A stretch of DNA of 44,783 bases, from contig SVHG01000018.1 in assembly GCA_015055965.1 (NCBI GenBank), positions 1-44,783 on the forward strand, written 5' to 3'. This document shows, piece after piece, positions 1-8,144 of the stretch. How positions within the stretch are numbered: the first letter of the stretch is position 1; every line of letters starts with the position of its first letter. Position numbers and translations under genes: made by a program. Source of the stretch: Clostridiales bacterium. Lineage in GTDB: Bacteria > Bacillota > Clostridia > Christensenellales > Borkfalkiaceae. The notes below the pieces were generated by a model. That model was not told the origin of the DNA, did no database searches, and saw only the letters and a list, made by a program, of their open reading frames with translations.

Positions 1-87
1 AAAGGTTGGTTTGAATATGAAATTGAACATGGGGAATTCTTTGGTAAAGAAAAAGCAGTTTACAAATTAACCAAGAAAGGGGAATAA
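1..87 (+). CDS. C-terminal end of an unknown protein (partial)
   Basis: An open frame runs from the first base of the window to a TAA at 85-87 and gives 28 residues ending in VYKLTKKGE. The start lies outside the window. The tail is charged and resembles the ends of many winged-helix or small cytoplasmic proteins, but nothing specific can be recognised. The frame is followed by a hairpin and T-run shared with the convergent potD gene. Calling it coding rests only on the clean frame and sensible stop position. Confidence 0.5.
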   Translation, partial: KGWFEYEIEHGEFFGKEKAVYKLTKKGE

Positions 88-104
88 TTTATGAAGAAAA
101 TAAA

Positions 105-144
105 AAAGTGGGGATATAAGTCGATTATCCCCACTTTTTGTATG
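105..144. terminator. Bidirectional terminator with the dispersed motif as its loop
   Basis: A perfect 14-bp stem (aaaaagtggggata against tatccccacttttt) encloses the 9-nt loop taagtcgat. It is flanked by A-rich sequence on the left and T-rich sequence on the right, so it can end transcription in both directions, between the unknown gene and potD. The loop and inner stem match the dispersed stop-proximal motif described in the findings. Confidence 0.85.
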
Positions 145-157
145 TTTTTTAATACAA

Positions 158-1762
158 TTATCTGTTTAATTCTTCCTTTTTTACAACGGTGTAGCCTTTG
201 ATTCCGTGGCGGTTAAATAATCCGCGTTTTTCAATTGCTATCACTGCAAGAGCAAGAACTAAAGCGCCTGCGGTAATTAAGATTGCTACGTATAAACCGC
301 GAGTCCCCGTGCTGCCTTCCTTAGAGTCTGCCCACATAACGTTTAAGCGTTCAAGCTCTTCGTCTGTAAAGTTACGCATAACGGTGCATCTGGTAACGGT
401 ATCAAAATCGGGGTATTGGGCGCTAAACTGTCTGCCTAAAACGTCGGTATAAGCAACGTAAGCGCGGTTGCTATCTGCTCGCCCAAATAAGTATGAAAGA
501 TCAACTGCGAAAACCTCTACTTCTTCGGTAGAGCCATCTTCATTTTCCATTTCAACGAAGAATTTACCATCTCTTTCAGTAACGTCGTCACCGCCGTAAG
601 CGTAGCCCTCTTCGCCAATTAAATAGTCGAATATTTCATCAGTTGCAATAGAGGTAGTGTAGCCTATGTAATTCATATTACGAAGTGCTATTTCCGGGCT
701 TTGAATAAAGTTAATAAACTCTTGAGCAAGCTCTACGTCTGCGCCCTTAGGCATAACCCAAGCGTCAAAGAAGATATTACTGCCTTCTTCGGGAACGGCG
801 TAGTAAAGCTCTGCGGTATTAGCGCCAACCTCGGCAGGATCTTCTGCAAAGTCAAGCGCGTAAACGGCATCTCCGCTCCAAGCAAAGTTAATCCAAATTT
901 TGCCGGCAGCCATATCCTTTTTACCGCTATCAACCTCGTAGCCGTAAAGGCTGTCGTTAAGGGATTTAAGCGCTTCGCCAACCATAGTTATAGAATCTTC
1001 GCCAACGTTGTTAAAGATATCGGTTATAGCCTTGTTGTAATCGTTAACTGCTTGGTCGTAATCTTCTTTGGTAAGCTCGCCCGCTAAATAATCCTGCTTA
1101 GCATCTGCAAGGTCGCTGGCTAAATCGTTAAGCTGTTCTTGGTAAACGTAGCCAATTGCTAAAATATAACTGTCACGCACGCTGTCTTTAATGGTGCATT
1201 TGTTTTTATAATCGGAATTCCAAACGGCGCTCCAATGCTTAACGTCCTCTTCGCTAACGAATTCGGGGTTATAAACGAAGCCCATCGTACCCCACATATA
1301 ACAAGCAGCGTAATCGTAAAGGCTCTTTCCGTTAACGCTAAGGTTTTTAAATAGGTTTGCAATATAGGGTGAAACGCCCGCGTCGTAAACGCTAACGTTG
1401 GTTTGTTCGTTACGCTTTAAGGGCTCAAGCATATCTTCTGCAAGCATTTTTAAAATCATGTATTCAGAAGGGCAAACTAAATCGTAGTGATTAGGGTTCA
1501 GCTTAAGCTCGCTATACATATTTTCGCAAGTGCCTTGGGTAGAGTAGTTAACCTTAACCTCAACGCCGTGCTTTTCGCTGTAATATTGCTTGAACGCATC
1601 AATAACGGAGGGAATACCTTCTTCTTCGTCGCCTGCGTCAATGTAATCTTCCCAGTTTATAATATTAAGCTCAACAGCTTCTTCTGCGTGAACTAATTTT
1701 TGAGTGGGGAAGAATGATACAACAAGTGAAAGAGAAAACAATAAAGCCAATAATTTTTTCAT
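158..1762 (-). CDS. potD: Spermidine/putrescine ABC transporter substrate-binding protein PotD, membrane-anchored at its C-terminus
   Basis: This is the extracellular polyamine-binding component of the PotABCD importer. It starts with a signal peptide (residues 1-26, likely cut after VHA). The mature protein begins with the family pattern LNIINWEDYI and has later blocks typical of PotD, such as the NFAWSGDAVYALD region. At 534 residues it is much longer than the usual 350. The extra length lies in a charged helical insertion (about residues 205-255) and in a C-terminal membrane segment (about 490-510) followed by a basic tail. There is no lipobox cysteine, so the C-terminal helix probably replaces the usual lipid anchor. 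It is the last gene of the pot operon, 12 nt after potC, with a GGGGGTGAAGG-type ribosome site. Confidence 0.93.
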   Translation of the reverse strand: MKKLLALLFSLSLVVSFFPTQKLVHAEEAVELNIINWEDYIDAGDEEEGIPSVIDAFKQYYSEKHGVEVKVNYSTQGTCENMYSELKLNPNHYDLVCPSEYMILKMLAEDMLEPLKRNEQTNVSVYDAGVSPYIANLFKNLSVNGKSLYDYAACYMWGTMGFVYNPEFVSEEDVKHWSAVWNSDYKNKCTIKDSVRDSYILAIGYVYQEQLNDLASDLADAKQDYLAGELTKEDYDQAVNDYNKAITDIFNNVGEDSITMVGEALKSLNDSLYGYEVDSGKKDMAAGKIWINFAWSGDAVYALDFAEDPAEVGANTAELYYAVPEEGSNIFFDAWVMPKGADVELAQEFINFIQSPEIALRNMNYIGYTTSIATDEIFDYLIGEEGYAYGGDDVTERDGKFFVEMENEDGSTEEVEVFAVDLSYLFGRADSNRAYVAYTDVLGRQFSAQYPDFDTVTRCTVMRNFTDEELERLNVMWADSKEGSTGTRGLYVAILITAGALVLALAVIAIEKRGLFNRHGIKGYTVVKKEELNR

Positions 1763-1774
1763 ACCTTCACCCCC

Positions 1775-2569
1775 TTAGCGCGAATTTGCTTTTCTGTTCA
1801 CGCGTACGTTATTAATGATAACAACGGAGATAACTACTACGAAAATAATAGTTGATAAAGCTCTTAATGCGGGAACTGAAGTGTTTGCGCCACCTTTCGC
1901 GTATGCGTTGTAGGTGTAGGTTGAAATAGTGTCTAAGGTGGTGGGCTTAGTGAAGGTGGTTACTATGTAATCGTCTAAGCTCATAGTAACTGCTAGCATA
2001 AAGCCTGAAAATACGCCCGGTAAAATTTCGGGAAGTATAATAGAAAATAACGCCTTGGTCGGGGTTGCGCCCAAATCTAAGCCTGCTTCGTATAGGTTGG
2101 GGTTTAGCTGTTTTAGCTTAGGTAATACGTTTAAGTAAACGAAGGGGAAGCAAATAACAACGTGCGCAATAATTAAAGAAGCCCACGTTCTGTAAAAGCC
2201 TAAGAATACGAAAATCATTGCTAGCGATAAAGCGGTTACTATTTCTGCGCTTATAACGGGAATTTGAGTTGCTCCGCCCATAAGCTTTTGCACCTTCTTT
2301 TTAGAATAAAAAGTACCAATAGCGCCAACCGTTCCAAGCACGGTAGCAATAGTTGCAGAAACGAAAGCAAGAATTAAAGTGTTGTAAACCGCCTTTAAAA
2401 TCTTTTCGTTAGAAAATAGCATTTCGTATAAGCTAAAGTTCCATTCGGTAGACCAAGTTCCTATTTCCTTTGAAGCGTTAAAGCTGTAAACTACGAGCAG
2501 TAAAATAGGGGCGTATAAAAAGGCCAAAACCAAAAAGATATATCCGCGTTGAATGAATTTTTTTACCAT
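1775..2569 (-). CDS. potC: Spermidine/putrescine ABC transporter permease PotC
   Basis: One of two membrane subunits forming the channel of the polyamine importer. It has 264 residues with about six hydrophobic segments. The cytoplasmic coupling loop reads EAGLDLGATPTKALFSIILP, the EAA motif that docks on the PotA ATPase. The start overlaps the end of potB by 7 bp, indicating translational coupling. Length and order are normal for the family. Confidence 0.95.
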   Translation of the reverse strand: MVKKFIQRGYIFLVLAFLYAPILLLVVYSFNASKEIGTWSTEWNFSLYEMLFSNEKILKAVYNTLILAFVSATIATVLGTVGAIGTFYSKKKVQKLMGGATQIPVISAEIVTALSLAMIFVFLGFYRTWASLIIAHVVICFPFVYLNVLPKLKQLNPNLYEAGLDLGATPTKALFSIILPEILPGVFSGFMLAVTMSLDDYIVTTFTKPTTLDTISTYTYNAYAKGGANTSVPALRALSTIIFVVVISVVIINNVRVNRKANSR

Positions 2570-3381
2570 AATCCGCTCCCCCTTGCAGAAGAATCGTCTT
2601 CATTTTGGAACTTACCGCTAATAAACATAGTGGCAAATATAAATAGTAGTAAAACTAACGCAATAGCGCTACCTGCGTTCCAGCTTCCTGCAGTTCCGGA
2701 GTTGAACTTGTTTTCTATAAGCTTACCGATAATAGTTACCTTACTGTTGCCAAGCGTATCAGAAATAACGTAGCTGGTGGTGGTGGGTAAAAATACCATG
2801 GTAATAGCGCTTGCAATACCCGGCATAGATAGGGGTAAAGTGGTGTTAATGAACGTATACAGGGGTTTTGCGCCTAAATCAGATGATGCCTCCAATAGGT
2901 TTTTATCTAATTTAGAAAGCACGGTATATAGTGGTAAAATGGTAACGGGTAAGTAGTCGTAAACCATACCAACTATGGTGTTAAAGTAGTTCATATCACC
3001 GCTTTTATAAGCGCCTAAAAGATATAAAAGCTCCTTCATGGCAGCCGTTCTTAAAACGAAGTTTATCCACATGGGTAGTATGAATAAAAGTAAAAGAACG
3101 CTTGATTTTTTCATAGAGCTTCTTGCCAAAATATACGCAACGGGATAGCCTATAAGTAAGCATAGCACCGTTGATAAAAAGGCAATACCGAAGCTTCTTA
3201 CCAATACGGTAAGATTAGTTGGGCTTTTAAAAAACTGAGTGAAGTTTTTAAGGGTAAAAGCGCCGTTGCTATCCGTAAACGCGTAATAAGCAATTAGTAG
3301 CAGGGGAAGTATAACGAAGATAAGCAAGAATAGGGCGTACGGTATGCCCAAATGCTTTCTTGAAAATTTAAGCGCTCTCAT
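2563..3381 (-). CDS. potB: Spermidine/putrescine ABC transporter permease PotB
   Basis: The second channel subunit of the polyamine importer. It has 272 residues with about six membrane helices and an EAA-type loop ([20 protein letters not shown]) near residues 165-185. Its start codon overlaps the potA stop in an ATGA arrangement (3378-3381), so potA and potB are translated as a coupled pair. Nothing in it is unusual. Confidence 0.95.
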   Translation of the reverse strand: MRALKFSRKHLGIPYALFLLIFVILPLLLIAYYAFTDSNGAFTLKNFTQFFKSPTNLTVLVRSFGIAFLSTVLCLLIGYPVAYILARSSMKKSSVLLLLFILPMWINFVLRTAAMKELLYLLGAYKSGDMNYFNTIVGMVYDYLPVTILPLYTVLSKLDKNLLEASSDLGAKPLYTFINTTLPLSMPGIASAITMVFLPTTTSYVISDTLGNSKVTIIGKLIENKFNSGTAGSWNAGSAIALVLLLFIFATMFISGKFQNEDDSSARGSGLW

Positions 3382-4877
3382 TTCTTTTCTACCACCTTTA
3401 ATGAAAGCTTAATCTTTTCAGGCGCAATTTTAACGCTTACCTTATCGTTTTCATTCCAAACGTATTCCGTATCAATAACGAAGTCCTCTTCCTCTTCAAA
3501 GGTTCTAACTATAACTTGATAGTGGTCGCCCTTGTAAATGATAGAAACGATTTCACCGCATGAATCGCCGTCCTCTTCGTTATCTATGATTTCTATATCT
3601 TTTAGTCCGATTTCAACCTTTACTGCAGTACCGGTAAGGTCAAGCTGTTCGCCGGTAGGAAGAACTAAATAGCCTTCCTCGTCTAGCTTAGAATCGGGGT
3701 AAAGCTGTGTAACGTCACATTCAAATTCGCCCTCTGCAAACTCAACCGTGTTACGCTTGGTAATAACGCCGTCGTAAACGTTAGAAACGAATTCCTTGTG
3801 CATGATATGAATGTCAAAGGGCTTAATAATTATACTTGCCTTTTCTCCAACCACGCGCTGTTGGGTATCTTGAATAACGATTTCGTTATTACCTATAGCC
3901 ATAGCCATTTCGTAGTGAACGCCCTTGAAAATACTAGAGGTTATAACGCCGTCTACCTGACCTAAACCTTCGTCAACTAAGAATACGTCCTCTGGGCGAA
4001 CTACAACGTCAACCTTTTCGTTGATTTCAAAATCGTCTACCATTTCAAAGGTCTTGCCAAGGAAGCGTACCTTATTTTTTGCAACTATTGTGCCGGAGAA
4101 AATGTTACTTTCGCCAATAAAGTCTGCAACGAAAGCGCTCTTGGGCTCGTTGTAAATATCGGTGGGCGTGCCTATTTGTTGAATAATACCGTCCTTCATA
4201 ACTACGATAGTATCACTCATTGTAAGCGCTTCTTCTTGGTCGTGCGTTACGTATATAAAGGTAATGCCAAGCTTTTTGTGAATTTCCTTAAGCTCTAACT
4301 GCATATCCTTACGCATTTTAAGGTCAAGCGCGCCTAAAGGCTCGTCTAAAAGAAGAATTTCAGGCTCGTTAACGATAGCTCTTGCTATTGCAATACGCTG
4401 TTGTTGACCGCCTGAAAGGGTTGTAACGTCACGCTTTTCAAAGTCCTCTAGGTCAACCATTTTAAGCGCCTTTTTAACCTTTTCGTCAATTTCCTTGCGG
4501 GTAAGCTTTTCTATTCTGGTTTTAGTTTTTCCCGCAGCGTTTTGATAGGTTACCTTAACCTTTTTAAGCTTTAAGCCGTAGGCAATATTATCGTAAACGT
4601 TAAGGTGTGGGAATAGCGCGTACCTTTGGAAAACGGTGTTAATAGGTCTTAAGTAAGGGGGCATATCGGTAATATCCTTTCCGTTAAGTAAAACCTTACC
4701 GCTATCGGGCATTTCAAAGCCTGCAATCATTCTTAAGGTGGTAGTTTTACCGCAACCGGAAGGGCCTAAAAAGGTAATAAATTCCCCCTTTCTTATGTAT
4801 AAATTTTGGTTATCTACAACAACCGTTCCGTCGTAAGATTTGGTAATATTTATAAGCTCAATGATTTTTTCTGCCAT
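3378..4877 (-). CDS. potA: Spermidine/putrescine ABC transporter ATP-binding protein PotA, enlarged
   Basis: The ATPase that drives polyamine uptake. Walker A is GPSGCGKTT (residues 38-46), the signature is LSGGQQQR (154-161), and Walker B is followed by DEPLGALD (178-185). At 499 residues it is well above the usual 350-380. There is a basic insertion of about 20 residues (107-127) in the helical subdomain after GLKL. The C-terminal half appears to hold more than one TOBE-like beta unit, ending in [12 protein letters not shown]. It follows the XRE-cupin regulator by 73 bp, a gap holding a copy of the dispersed motif, and overlaps potB by 4 bp. Confidence 0.94.
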   Translation of the reverse strand: MAEKIIELINITKSYDGTVVVDNQNLYIRKGEFITFLGPSGCGKTTTLRMIAGFEMPDSGKVLLNGKDITDMPPYLRPINTVFQRYALFPHLNVYDNIAYGLKLKKVKVTYQNAAGKTKTRIEKLTRKEIDEKVKKALKMVDLEDFEKRDVTTLSGGQQQRIAIARAIVNEPEILLLDEPLGALDLKMRKDMQLELKEIHKKLGITFIYVTHDQEEALTMSDTIVVMKDGIIQQIGTPTDIYNEPKSAFVADFIGESNIFSGTIVAKNKVRFLGKTFEMVDDFEINEKVDVVVRPEDVFLVDEGLGQVDGVITSSIFKGVHYEMAMAIGNNEIVIQDTQQRVVGEKASIIIKPFDIHIMHKEFVSNVYDGVITKRNTVEFAEGEFECDVTQLYPDSKLDEEGYLVLPTGEQLDLTGTAVKVEIGLKDIEIIDNEEDGDSCGEIVSIIYKGDHYQVIVRTFEEEEDFVIDTEYVWNENDKVSVKIAPEKIKLSLKVVEKK

Positions 4878-4910
4878 TGTGATTATCTCCTGTAAAAATA
4901 AAAAAAGTTA

Positions 4911-4942
4911 GGCTATAAGTCGATTATCGGCTGTTTTTAGCC
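4911..4942 (-). other. Dispersed motif copy B between the regulator and potA
   Basis: The plus strand reads ctataagtcgattatcggc at 4913-4931, flanked by ggcta and tagcc arms that can close a hairpin. Read on the minus strand it lies about 20 nt after the regulator stop codon and is followed by a T-rich run before the potA ribosome site. It may act as a partial terminator or processing hairpin that sets the ratio of regulator to transporter; that role is inference. Confidence 0.55.
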
Positions 4943-4950
4943 TTAAATAA

Positions 4951-5484
4951 TTAAAAAGTAGGGGGTGTTGAAATCCAAATGAAAACCGCTTCCGTCTTTT
5001 TTTGGTTAATAATGTAATGCGGTTTATCTGCCTTATAATAAAAGCTGTTTCCCTTTTTGCACACGAATTTTTGCTTACCCAAGCACAGCGTTATCTCGCC
5101 GGAAATAACGTAGCCAAATTCTTCGCCCTCGTGGGGGACGTCCTGTTGGGTTTGACTGTGTGGTGAAAGGTTTATTCTTACAGGCTCCATCATATTCTTT
5201 TGAGCATTGGGAATTAACCAGTTAGTAGTTAATCCTTCATCCTTTTTTTCTATAAATTCCTCTTCCGTATAGACGATTTTTTCATCCTCGTCCTCAGCAA
5301 AGAAATCCTTTAAGGAAGAGCCTAACGCCGCCAAAATATCAACTAAGGCTGTAATTGAAGGGCTGGTTAAATCGTTTTCTAATTGTGAAATGTACCCTTT
5401 AGTCAGCTCACATCTGTCTGCAAGCTCGCCTTGGGTAAGATTACAAGCGTGTCGCAATCGCTTAATTTTTTCGCCAAGTAACAT
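4951..5484 (-). CDS. XRE-family regulator with C-terminal cupin domain (polyamine operon regulator)
   Basis: A DNA-binding regulator of the PuuR-like class. Residues 1-60 form a helix-turn-helix (LTQGELADRCELTKGYISQLE), and residues 100-175 form a small-molecule-binding cupin with GEEFGYVISGEI and a late beta strand. It is the first gene of the pot operon, and this head position is common in Clostridia, so polyamine-responsive autoregulation of the operon is likely. A TTGACA/TATAAT promoter and two AT-rich inverted repeats lie just upstream and are candidate operators. The ligand is inferred from context. Confidence 0.9.
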   Translation of the reverse strand: MLLGEKIKRLRHACNLTQGELADRCELTKGYISQLENDLTSPSITALVDILAALGSSLKDFFAEDEDEKIVYTEEEFIEKKDEGLTTNWLIPNAQKNMMEPVRINLSPHSQTQQDVPHEGEEFGYVISGEITLCLGKQKFVCKKGNSFYYKADKPHYIINQKKTEAVFIWISTPPTF

Positions 5485-5502
5485 AACTCCTCCTTTGGTT
5501 AT

Positions 5503-5535
5503 TTTAATTAAACAAAAAGTTTAATAAAACTAAAC
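5503..5535. promoter_or_regulatory. Candidate operator repeats in the pot operon leader
   Basis: A perfect 10-bp palindrome tttaattaaa (5503-5512) is followed by an inverted repeat gttta..taaac (5519-5535). Both lie between the predicted transcription start and the regulator start codon. They are plausible binding sites for the XRE-cupin protein, but AT-rich sequence makes chance palindromes common. Confidence 0.35.
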
Positions 5536-5544
5536 CACGACATT

Positions 5545-5574
5545 ATTATATATATACGATATATATATTGTCAA
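5545..5574 (-). promoter_or_regulatory. Promoter of the regulator-potABCD operon
   Basis: On the minus strand TTGACA (5574-5569) and TATAAT (5550-5545) are separated by 18 bp. The spacer is an alternating AT tract centred on a CG step and is nearly self-complementary, so it may also be bound by the regulator. It lies about 60 nt upstream of the start codon. Confidence 0.75.
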
Positions 5575-5689
5575 ACGATTTAAAGGTTTTTAAAAAAAAT
5601 AATTGTAAAAAATATTAAAAATTACCGCAAAAGGCTTTTAAAAGGATTAATTAACTGCTATTAGGTTGATTTTGTTAATAAAAAGTCAA

Positions 5690-5716
5690 AAAAAAAGCCC
5701 GCTAAAGTAGCGGGCA
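5690..5716 (-). terminator. Terminator of the PH-like membrane protein gene
   Basis: A perfect GC-rich stem (gcccgcta and tagcgggc, 5697-5715) with a 3-nt loop is followed on the minus strand by nine T residues. It lies just after the stop of the gene at 5732-6199 and insulates the pot operon promoter. Confidence 0.85.
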
Positions 5717-5731
5717 ATAGCTTTTTAAGGA

Positions 5732-6199
5732 CTATTTTATTTTTTTATCCTCAACGTTTAAGGAATAAAAGATTTTGGGGTTTACTTGCTTTAATATTTC
5801 CACGAATTGGTCAAATTCTTCGGGATCAATATTAACGGCAATAAAGCTTTCGTCTGTAAAGGTAAGGGCTAATTTGTTGCTTGCCCTAAAATGGGTTGCG
5901 GTAGTTATATCATTAATATCGTACTTATTTTTAACTAGCCCCCAACATAAAAGAAGCTGTTTATCGGCTATTACGTATTTAGAAGCAAGCATAGCAGGGG
6001 GAATAAACAGGAATGCCGCAACGCCAATAAGCACGCAAAGTAAAGAGCCAATATAGGAATAGGAGGTTACGTCCGGTAGCTTAAGAAGCTCAAGAAAACG
6101 AACGATATTACTGTAAATACAGTAAGCTGCAAGAATAAGACCTATTATAAATAGCGCCCAAAGCGTTGGGGTAAGCTTGTATTTAAAACTTTTTTTCAT
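5732..6199 (-). CDS. Small membrane protein with a PH-like domain
   Basis: A 155-residue protein with two N-terminal membrane helices (about residues 12-30 and 45-70). A compact beta-rich domain follows, with the order YVIADKQLLLCWG, an I..IT strand, NKLALTF and a final helix DEEFDQF-like segment. This pattern resembles bacterial PH domains of the DUF1200 type attached to membranes. It is a single-gene unit with its own terminator. Its role is unknown; related proteins are usually thought to act in envelope or membrane stress, which is only a guess here. Confidence 0.6.
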   Translation of the reverse strand: MKKSFKYKLTPTLWALFIIGLILAAYCIYSNIVRFLELLKLPDVTSYSYIGSLLCVLIGVAAFLFIPPAMLASKYVIADKQLLLCWGLVKNKYDINDITTATHFRASNKLALTFTDESFIAVNIDPEEFDQFVEILKQVNPKIFYSLNVEDKKIK

Positions 6200-6324
6200 A
6201 TTTCACCGTTAAATTTTAGTAAAACTATTTTAGCATACATTTTTTTAATTTACAAGAAAATTTAAAGGTAAAAAAATTATTAAAGGGAAATTTTGCCCTT
6301 TTGCGCGTTATAAAAGGGTTATCG

Positions 6325-6353
6325 TTGACTAATTTTGTAAAATATTGTACAAT
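6325..6353 (+). promoter_or_regulatory. Promoter of the ABC-F gene
   Basis: TTGACT (6325-6330) and TACAAT (6348-6353) are separated by 17 bp, which puts the transcription start near 6360. This rules out an upstream in-frame ATG at 6345 as the protein start, because it lies inside the promoter. Confidence 0.8.
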
Positions 6354-6407
6354 GTAATAAAGGTAACTATAAACTATTGTAAATTAAAAATTTTTACGGA
6401 GTGCAGC

Positions 6408-7949
6408 ATGAGTGTTCTGGAAATTAAAAATTTAACCCACCGTTACGACGATAAATTTATTTTTAACGACGCTTCTCTTACCATTAATAACGGCGAGCAT
6501 ATTGGCGTCGTTGGTTTAAACGGCGCAGGTAAATCCACCTTTATTAATATTATTGCAGATAAGCTTACTTACGACGAAGGGGAGGTTATTTGGCTTCCTA
6601 ATATTAGAAAGGGGTACTTAGATCAGCACGCAACCTTAAACGGCGAGTTAACCGTTATGGAATATTTAACCGGCGCGTTCGACTATCTTTACGAGTTAAA
6701 CGATAAACTTGAAGAGCTTTACGCTTCTATGGGCGATTTAGATGGCGACGAGTTGGATAAGGCTATAAAAAAGAGCTCACGTATGCAAGAAAGATTGGAA
6801 AACGAGGGCTTTTACGATTTAGAAGCAAAGGTAAAAAGGGTTGCAAACGGACTTGGAGTTAACTTTTTTGGTTACGATACCAAGATAGGCAGACTTTCCG
6901 GTGGCGAAAGGGCAAAGCTTATGCTTTCTAAGCTACTTCTTTCAGAGTTAGACATAATGCTACTTGACGAGCCCACCAACTTCCTTGATATAGAGCATAT
7001 AGATTGGCTTGTTAAGTATTTAAATTCCTTTAAAAAGACATTTATAGTTATCTCGCACGACGTTAAGTTTTTGAATTCGGTTGCTAATTTTATAGTTAAT
7101 ATAGAAAACGGATTTATTAAAAAATACTCCGGTAATTACGATAAGTTTTTAGTTTTACACGAGCAAAACGCAAAGCAGTACGAGGAAGAATATAACCGCC
7201 AGCAGGAGCAAATAAAAAAGCTTCAAACCTATATAGATAAAAACTCTGCAAGGGCGTCGACTGCAGGCATGGCAAACGCTCGCAAAAAACAGCTTGCTAA
7301 AATAGAGATTATGCAAAAGCCCGTAACCTTTTACGACGCGGAATTTAACTTTCCTTCAATAGATTTAAACACTAAGGATTTATTAGAGGTTAAGGATTTG
7401 GTTATCGGCTACGATTTTCCCTTACTTCCCCCTCTTAATATTCACATGCGTTCAGGCACGAAGCTTTGGGTGCGCGGAACTAACGGTATAGGTAAATCCA
7501 CTTTAATTAAAACGCTATTAAGAAAAATTCCAAAGATTAGCGGATTTTTTACCTTTCATAACGCAGTAAAGATTGCTTATTTAGAGCAGGAATTACATTT
7601 TGGCGAAAGCAACGAAAGCGCTTCACAGTATTACTCAAGATTCTTCCCAAGGGCTAACCCTAAAGAGGTTAGAAATCAGCTTGCAAAGGTGGGCTTAAAA
7701 GGGGAGCTTGCAGTTAAACCGCTTAAGAATATGAGCGGTGGAGAGCAGATAAGAGCAAAGCTTGCAGTTTTGTGCAACACTCCCTCAAATTTGCTTATTC
7801 TAGACGAGCCTACTAACCACCTAGACGTAAAGGCGAAAAAGGCGTTAAAGGAAGCAATTTCTAAATACGAAGGGGCTTTAATACTAGTTTCACACGAAGA
7901 GGATTTTGCCCTTGATTTATGCGATAGCGTTACCTTATTGCGTGATTAA
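6408..7949 (+). CDS. ABC-F family ATPase (ribosome-associated, no membrane domain)
   Basis: A soluble protein with two ABC cassettes and no membrane segment. The first cassette has GLNGAGKST (about residues 36-44), LSGGERAK and LLLDEPTNFLD. The second has GTNGIGKST (about 355), MSGGEQIRAK and LLILDEPTNHLD. The linker between them (about 245-300) is rich in K, E and Q, as in ABC-F factors that enter the ribosomal E site. The start at 6408 is chosen because it begins the conserved SVLEIKNLTHRY strand and follows an ACGGAG ribosome site, giving 514 residues. It may be a translation factor or an antibiotic-protection protein; the sequence does not decide which. Confidence 0.9.
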   Translation: MSVLEIKNLTHRYDDKFIFNDASLTINNGEHIGVVGLNGAGKSTFINIIADKLTYDEGEVIWLPNIRKGYLDQHATLNGELTVMEYLTGAFDYLYELNDKLEELYASMGDLDGDELDKAIKKSSRMQERLENEGFYDLEAKVKRVANGLGVNFFGYDTKIGRLSGGERAKLMLSKLLLSELDIMLLDEPTNFLDIEHIDWLVKYLNSFKKTFIVISHDVKFLNSVANFIVNIENGFIKKYSGNYDKFLVLHEQNAKQYEEEYNRQQEQIKKLQTYIDKNSARASTAGMANARKKQLAKIEIMQKPVTFYDAEFNFPSIDLNTKDLLEVKDLVIGYDFPLLPPLNIHMRSGTKLWVRGTNGIGKSTLIKTLLRKIPKISGFFTFHNAVKIAYLEQELHFGESNESASQYYSRFFPRANPKEVRNQLAKVGLKGELAVKPLKNMSGGEQIRAKLAVLCNTPSNLLILDEPTNHLDVKAKKALKEAISKYEGALILVSHEEDFALDLCDSVTLLRD

Positions 7950-7955
7950 GCTACG

Positions 7956-7974
7956 CTATAGGTCGATTAACGGC
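7956..7974 (+). other. Dispersed motif copy C (closest to consensus)
   Basis: The sequence ctataggtcgattaacggc begins 7 nt after the ABC-F stop codon. It is followed by attttt and gcc, which can form a small ggca/tgcc hairpin. This copy defines the consensus used in the findings. Confidence 0.7.
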
Positions 7975-8028
7975 ATTTTTGCCTTATTTAAAAGCGATTA
8001 AAATTAAAAAACAACAAAATATTAATAT

Positions 8029-8068
8029 AACCGCTAAACTTATTTTTTTTTAAGCCTAGCGGTTTTTT
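8029..8068 (+). terminator. Terminator of the ABC-F gene
   Basis: The arms aaccgcta (8029-8036) and tagcggtt (8057-8064) are perfectly complementary and are followed by a T-run. It ends the ABC-F transcript just before the promoter of the next gene. Confidence 0.75.
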
Positions 8069-8070
8069 AT

Positions 8071-8099
8071 TTGCCAAAATGGGTAAAAATATGTATAAT
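8071..8099 (+). promoter_or_regulatory. Promoter of the PucR-like regulator
   Basis: TTGCCA (8071-8076) and TATAAT (8094-8099) are separated by 17 bp, with a TG two bases ahead of the -10 box. The transcription start is expected near 8106, directly in front of the palindrome at 8108. Confidence 0.85.
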
Positions 8100-8107
8100 A
8101 AGAGCAG

Positions 8108-8124
8108 TTGTGCAAGGTGCACAA
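8108..8124. promoter_or_regulatory. Perfect operator-like palindrome at the transcription start
   Basis: TTGTGCA and TGCACAA form a perfect 7-bp inverted repeat around a 3-nt centre. It sits immediately downstream of the predicted transcription start and ahead of the AAAGGAG ribosome site, a position suited to repression by roadblock. The binder is unknown; autoregulation by the PucR-like protein is one possibility. Confidence 0.6.
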
Positions 8125-8144
8125 AAGATAAAAGGAGCTTTTTT

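Noticed and set aside
6345..6407. Upstream in-frame start for the ABC-F protein
   Set aside because: It lies within the promoter (TACAAT at 6348), and the conserved N-terminus begins at 6408 behind a ribosome site.
8079..8144. Upstream in-frame start for the PucR-like regulator
   Set aside because: It would sit between the -35 and -10 boxes; the start at 8145 has AAAGGAG.
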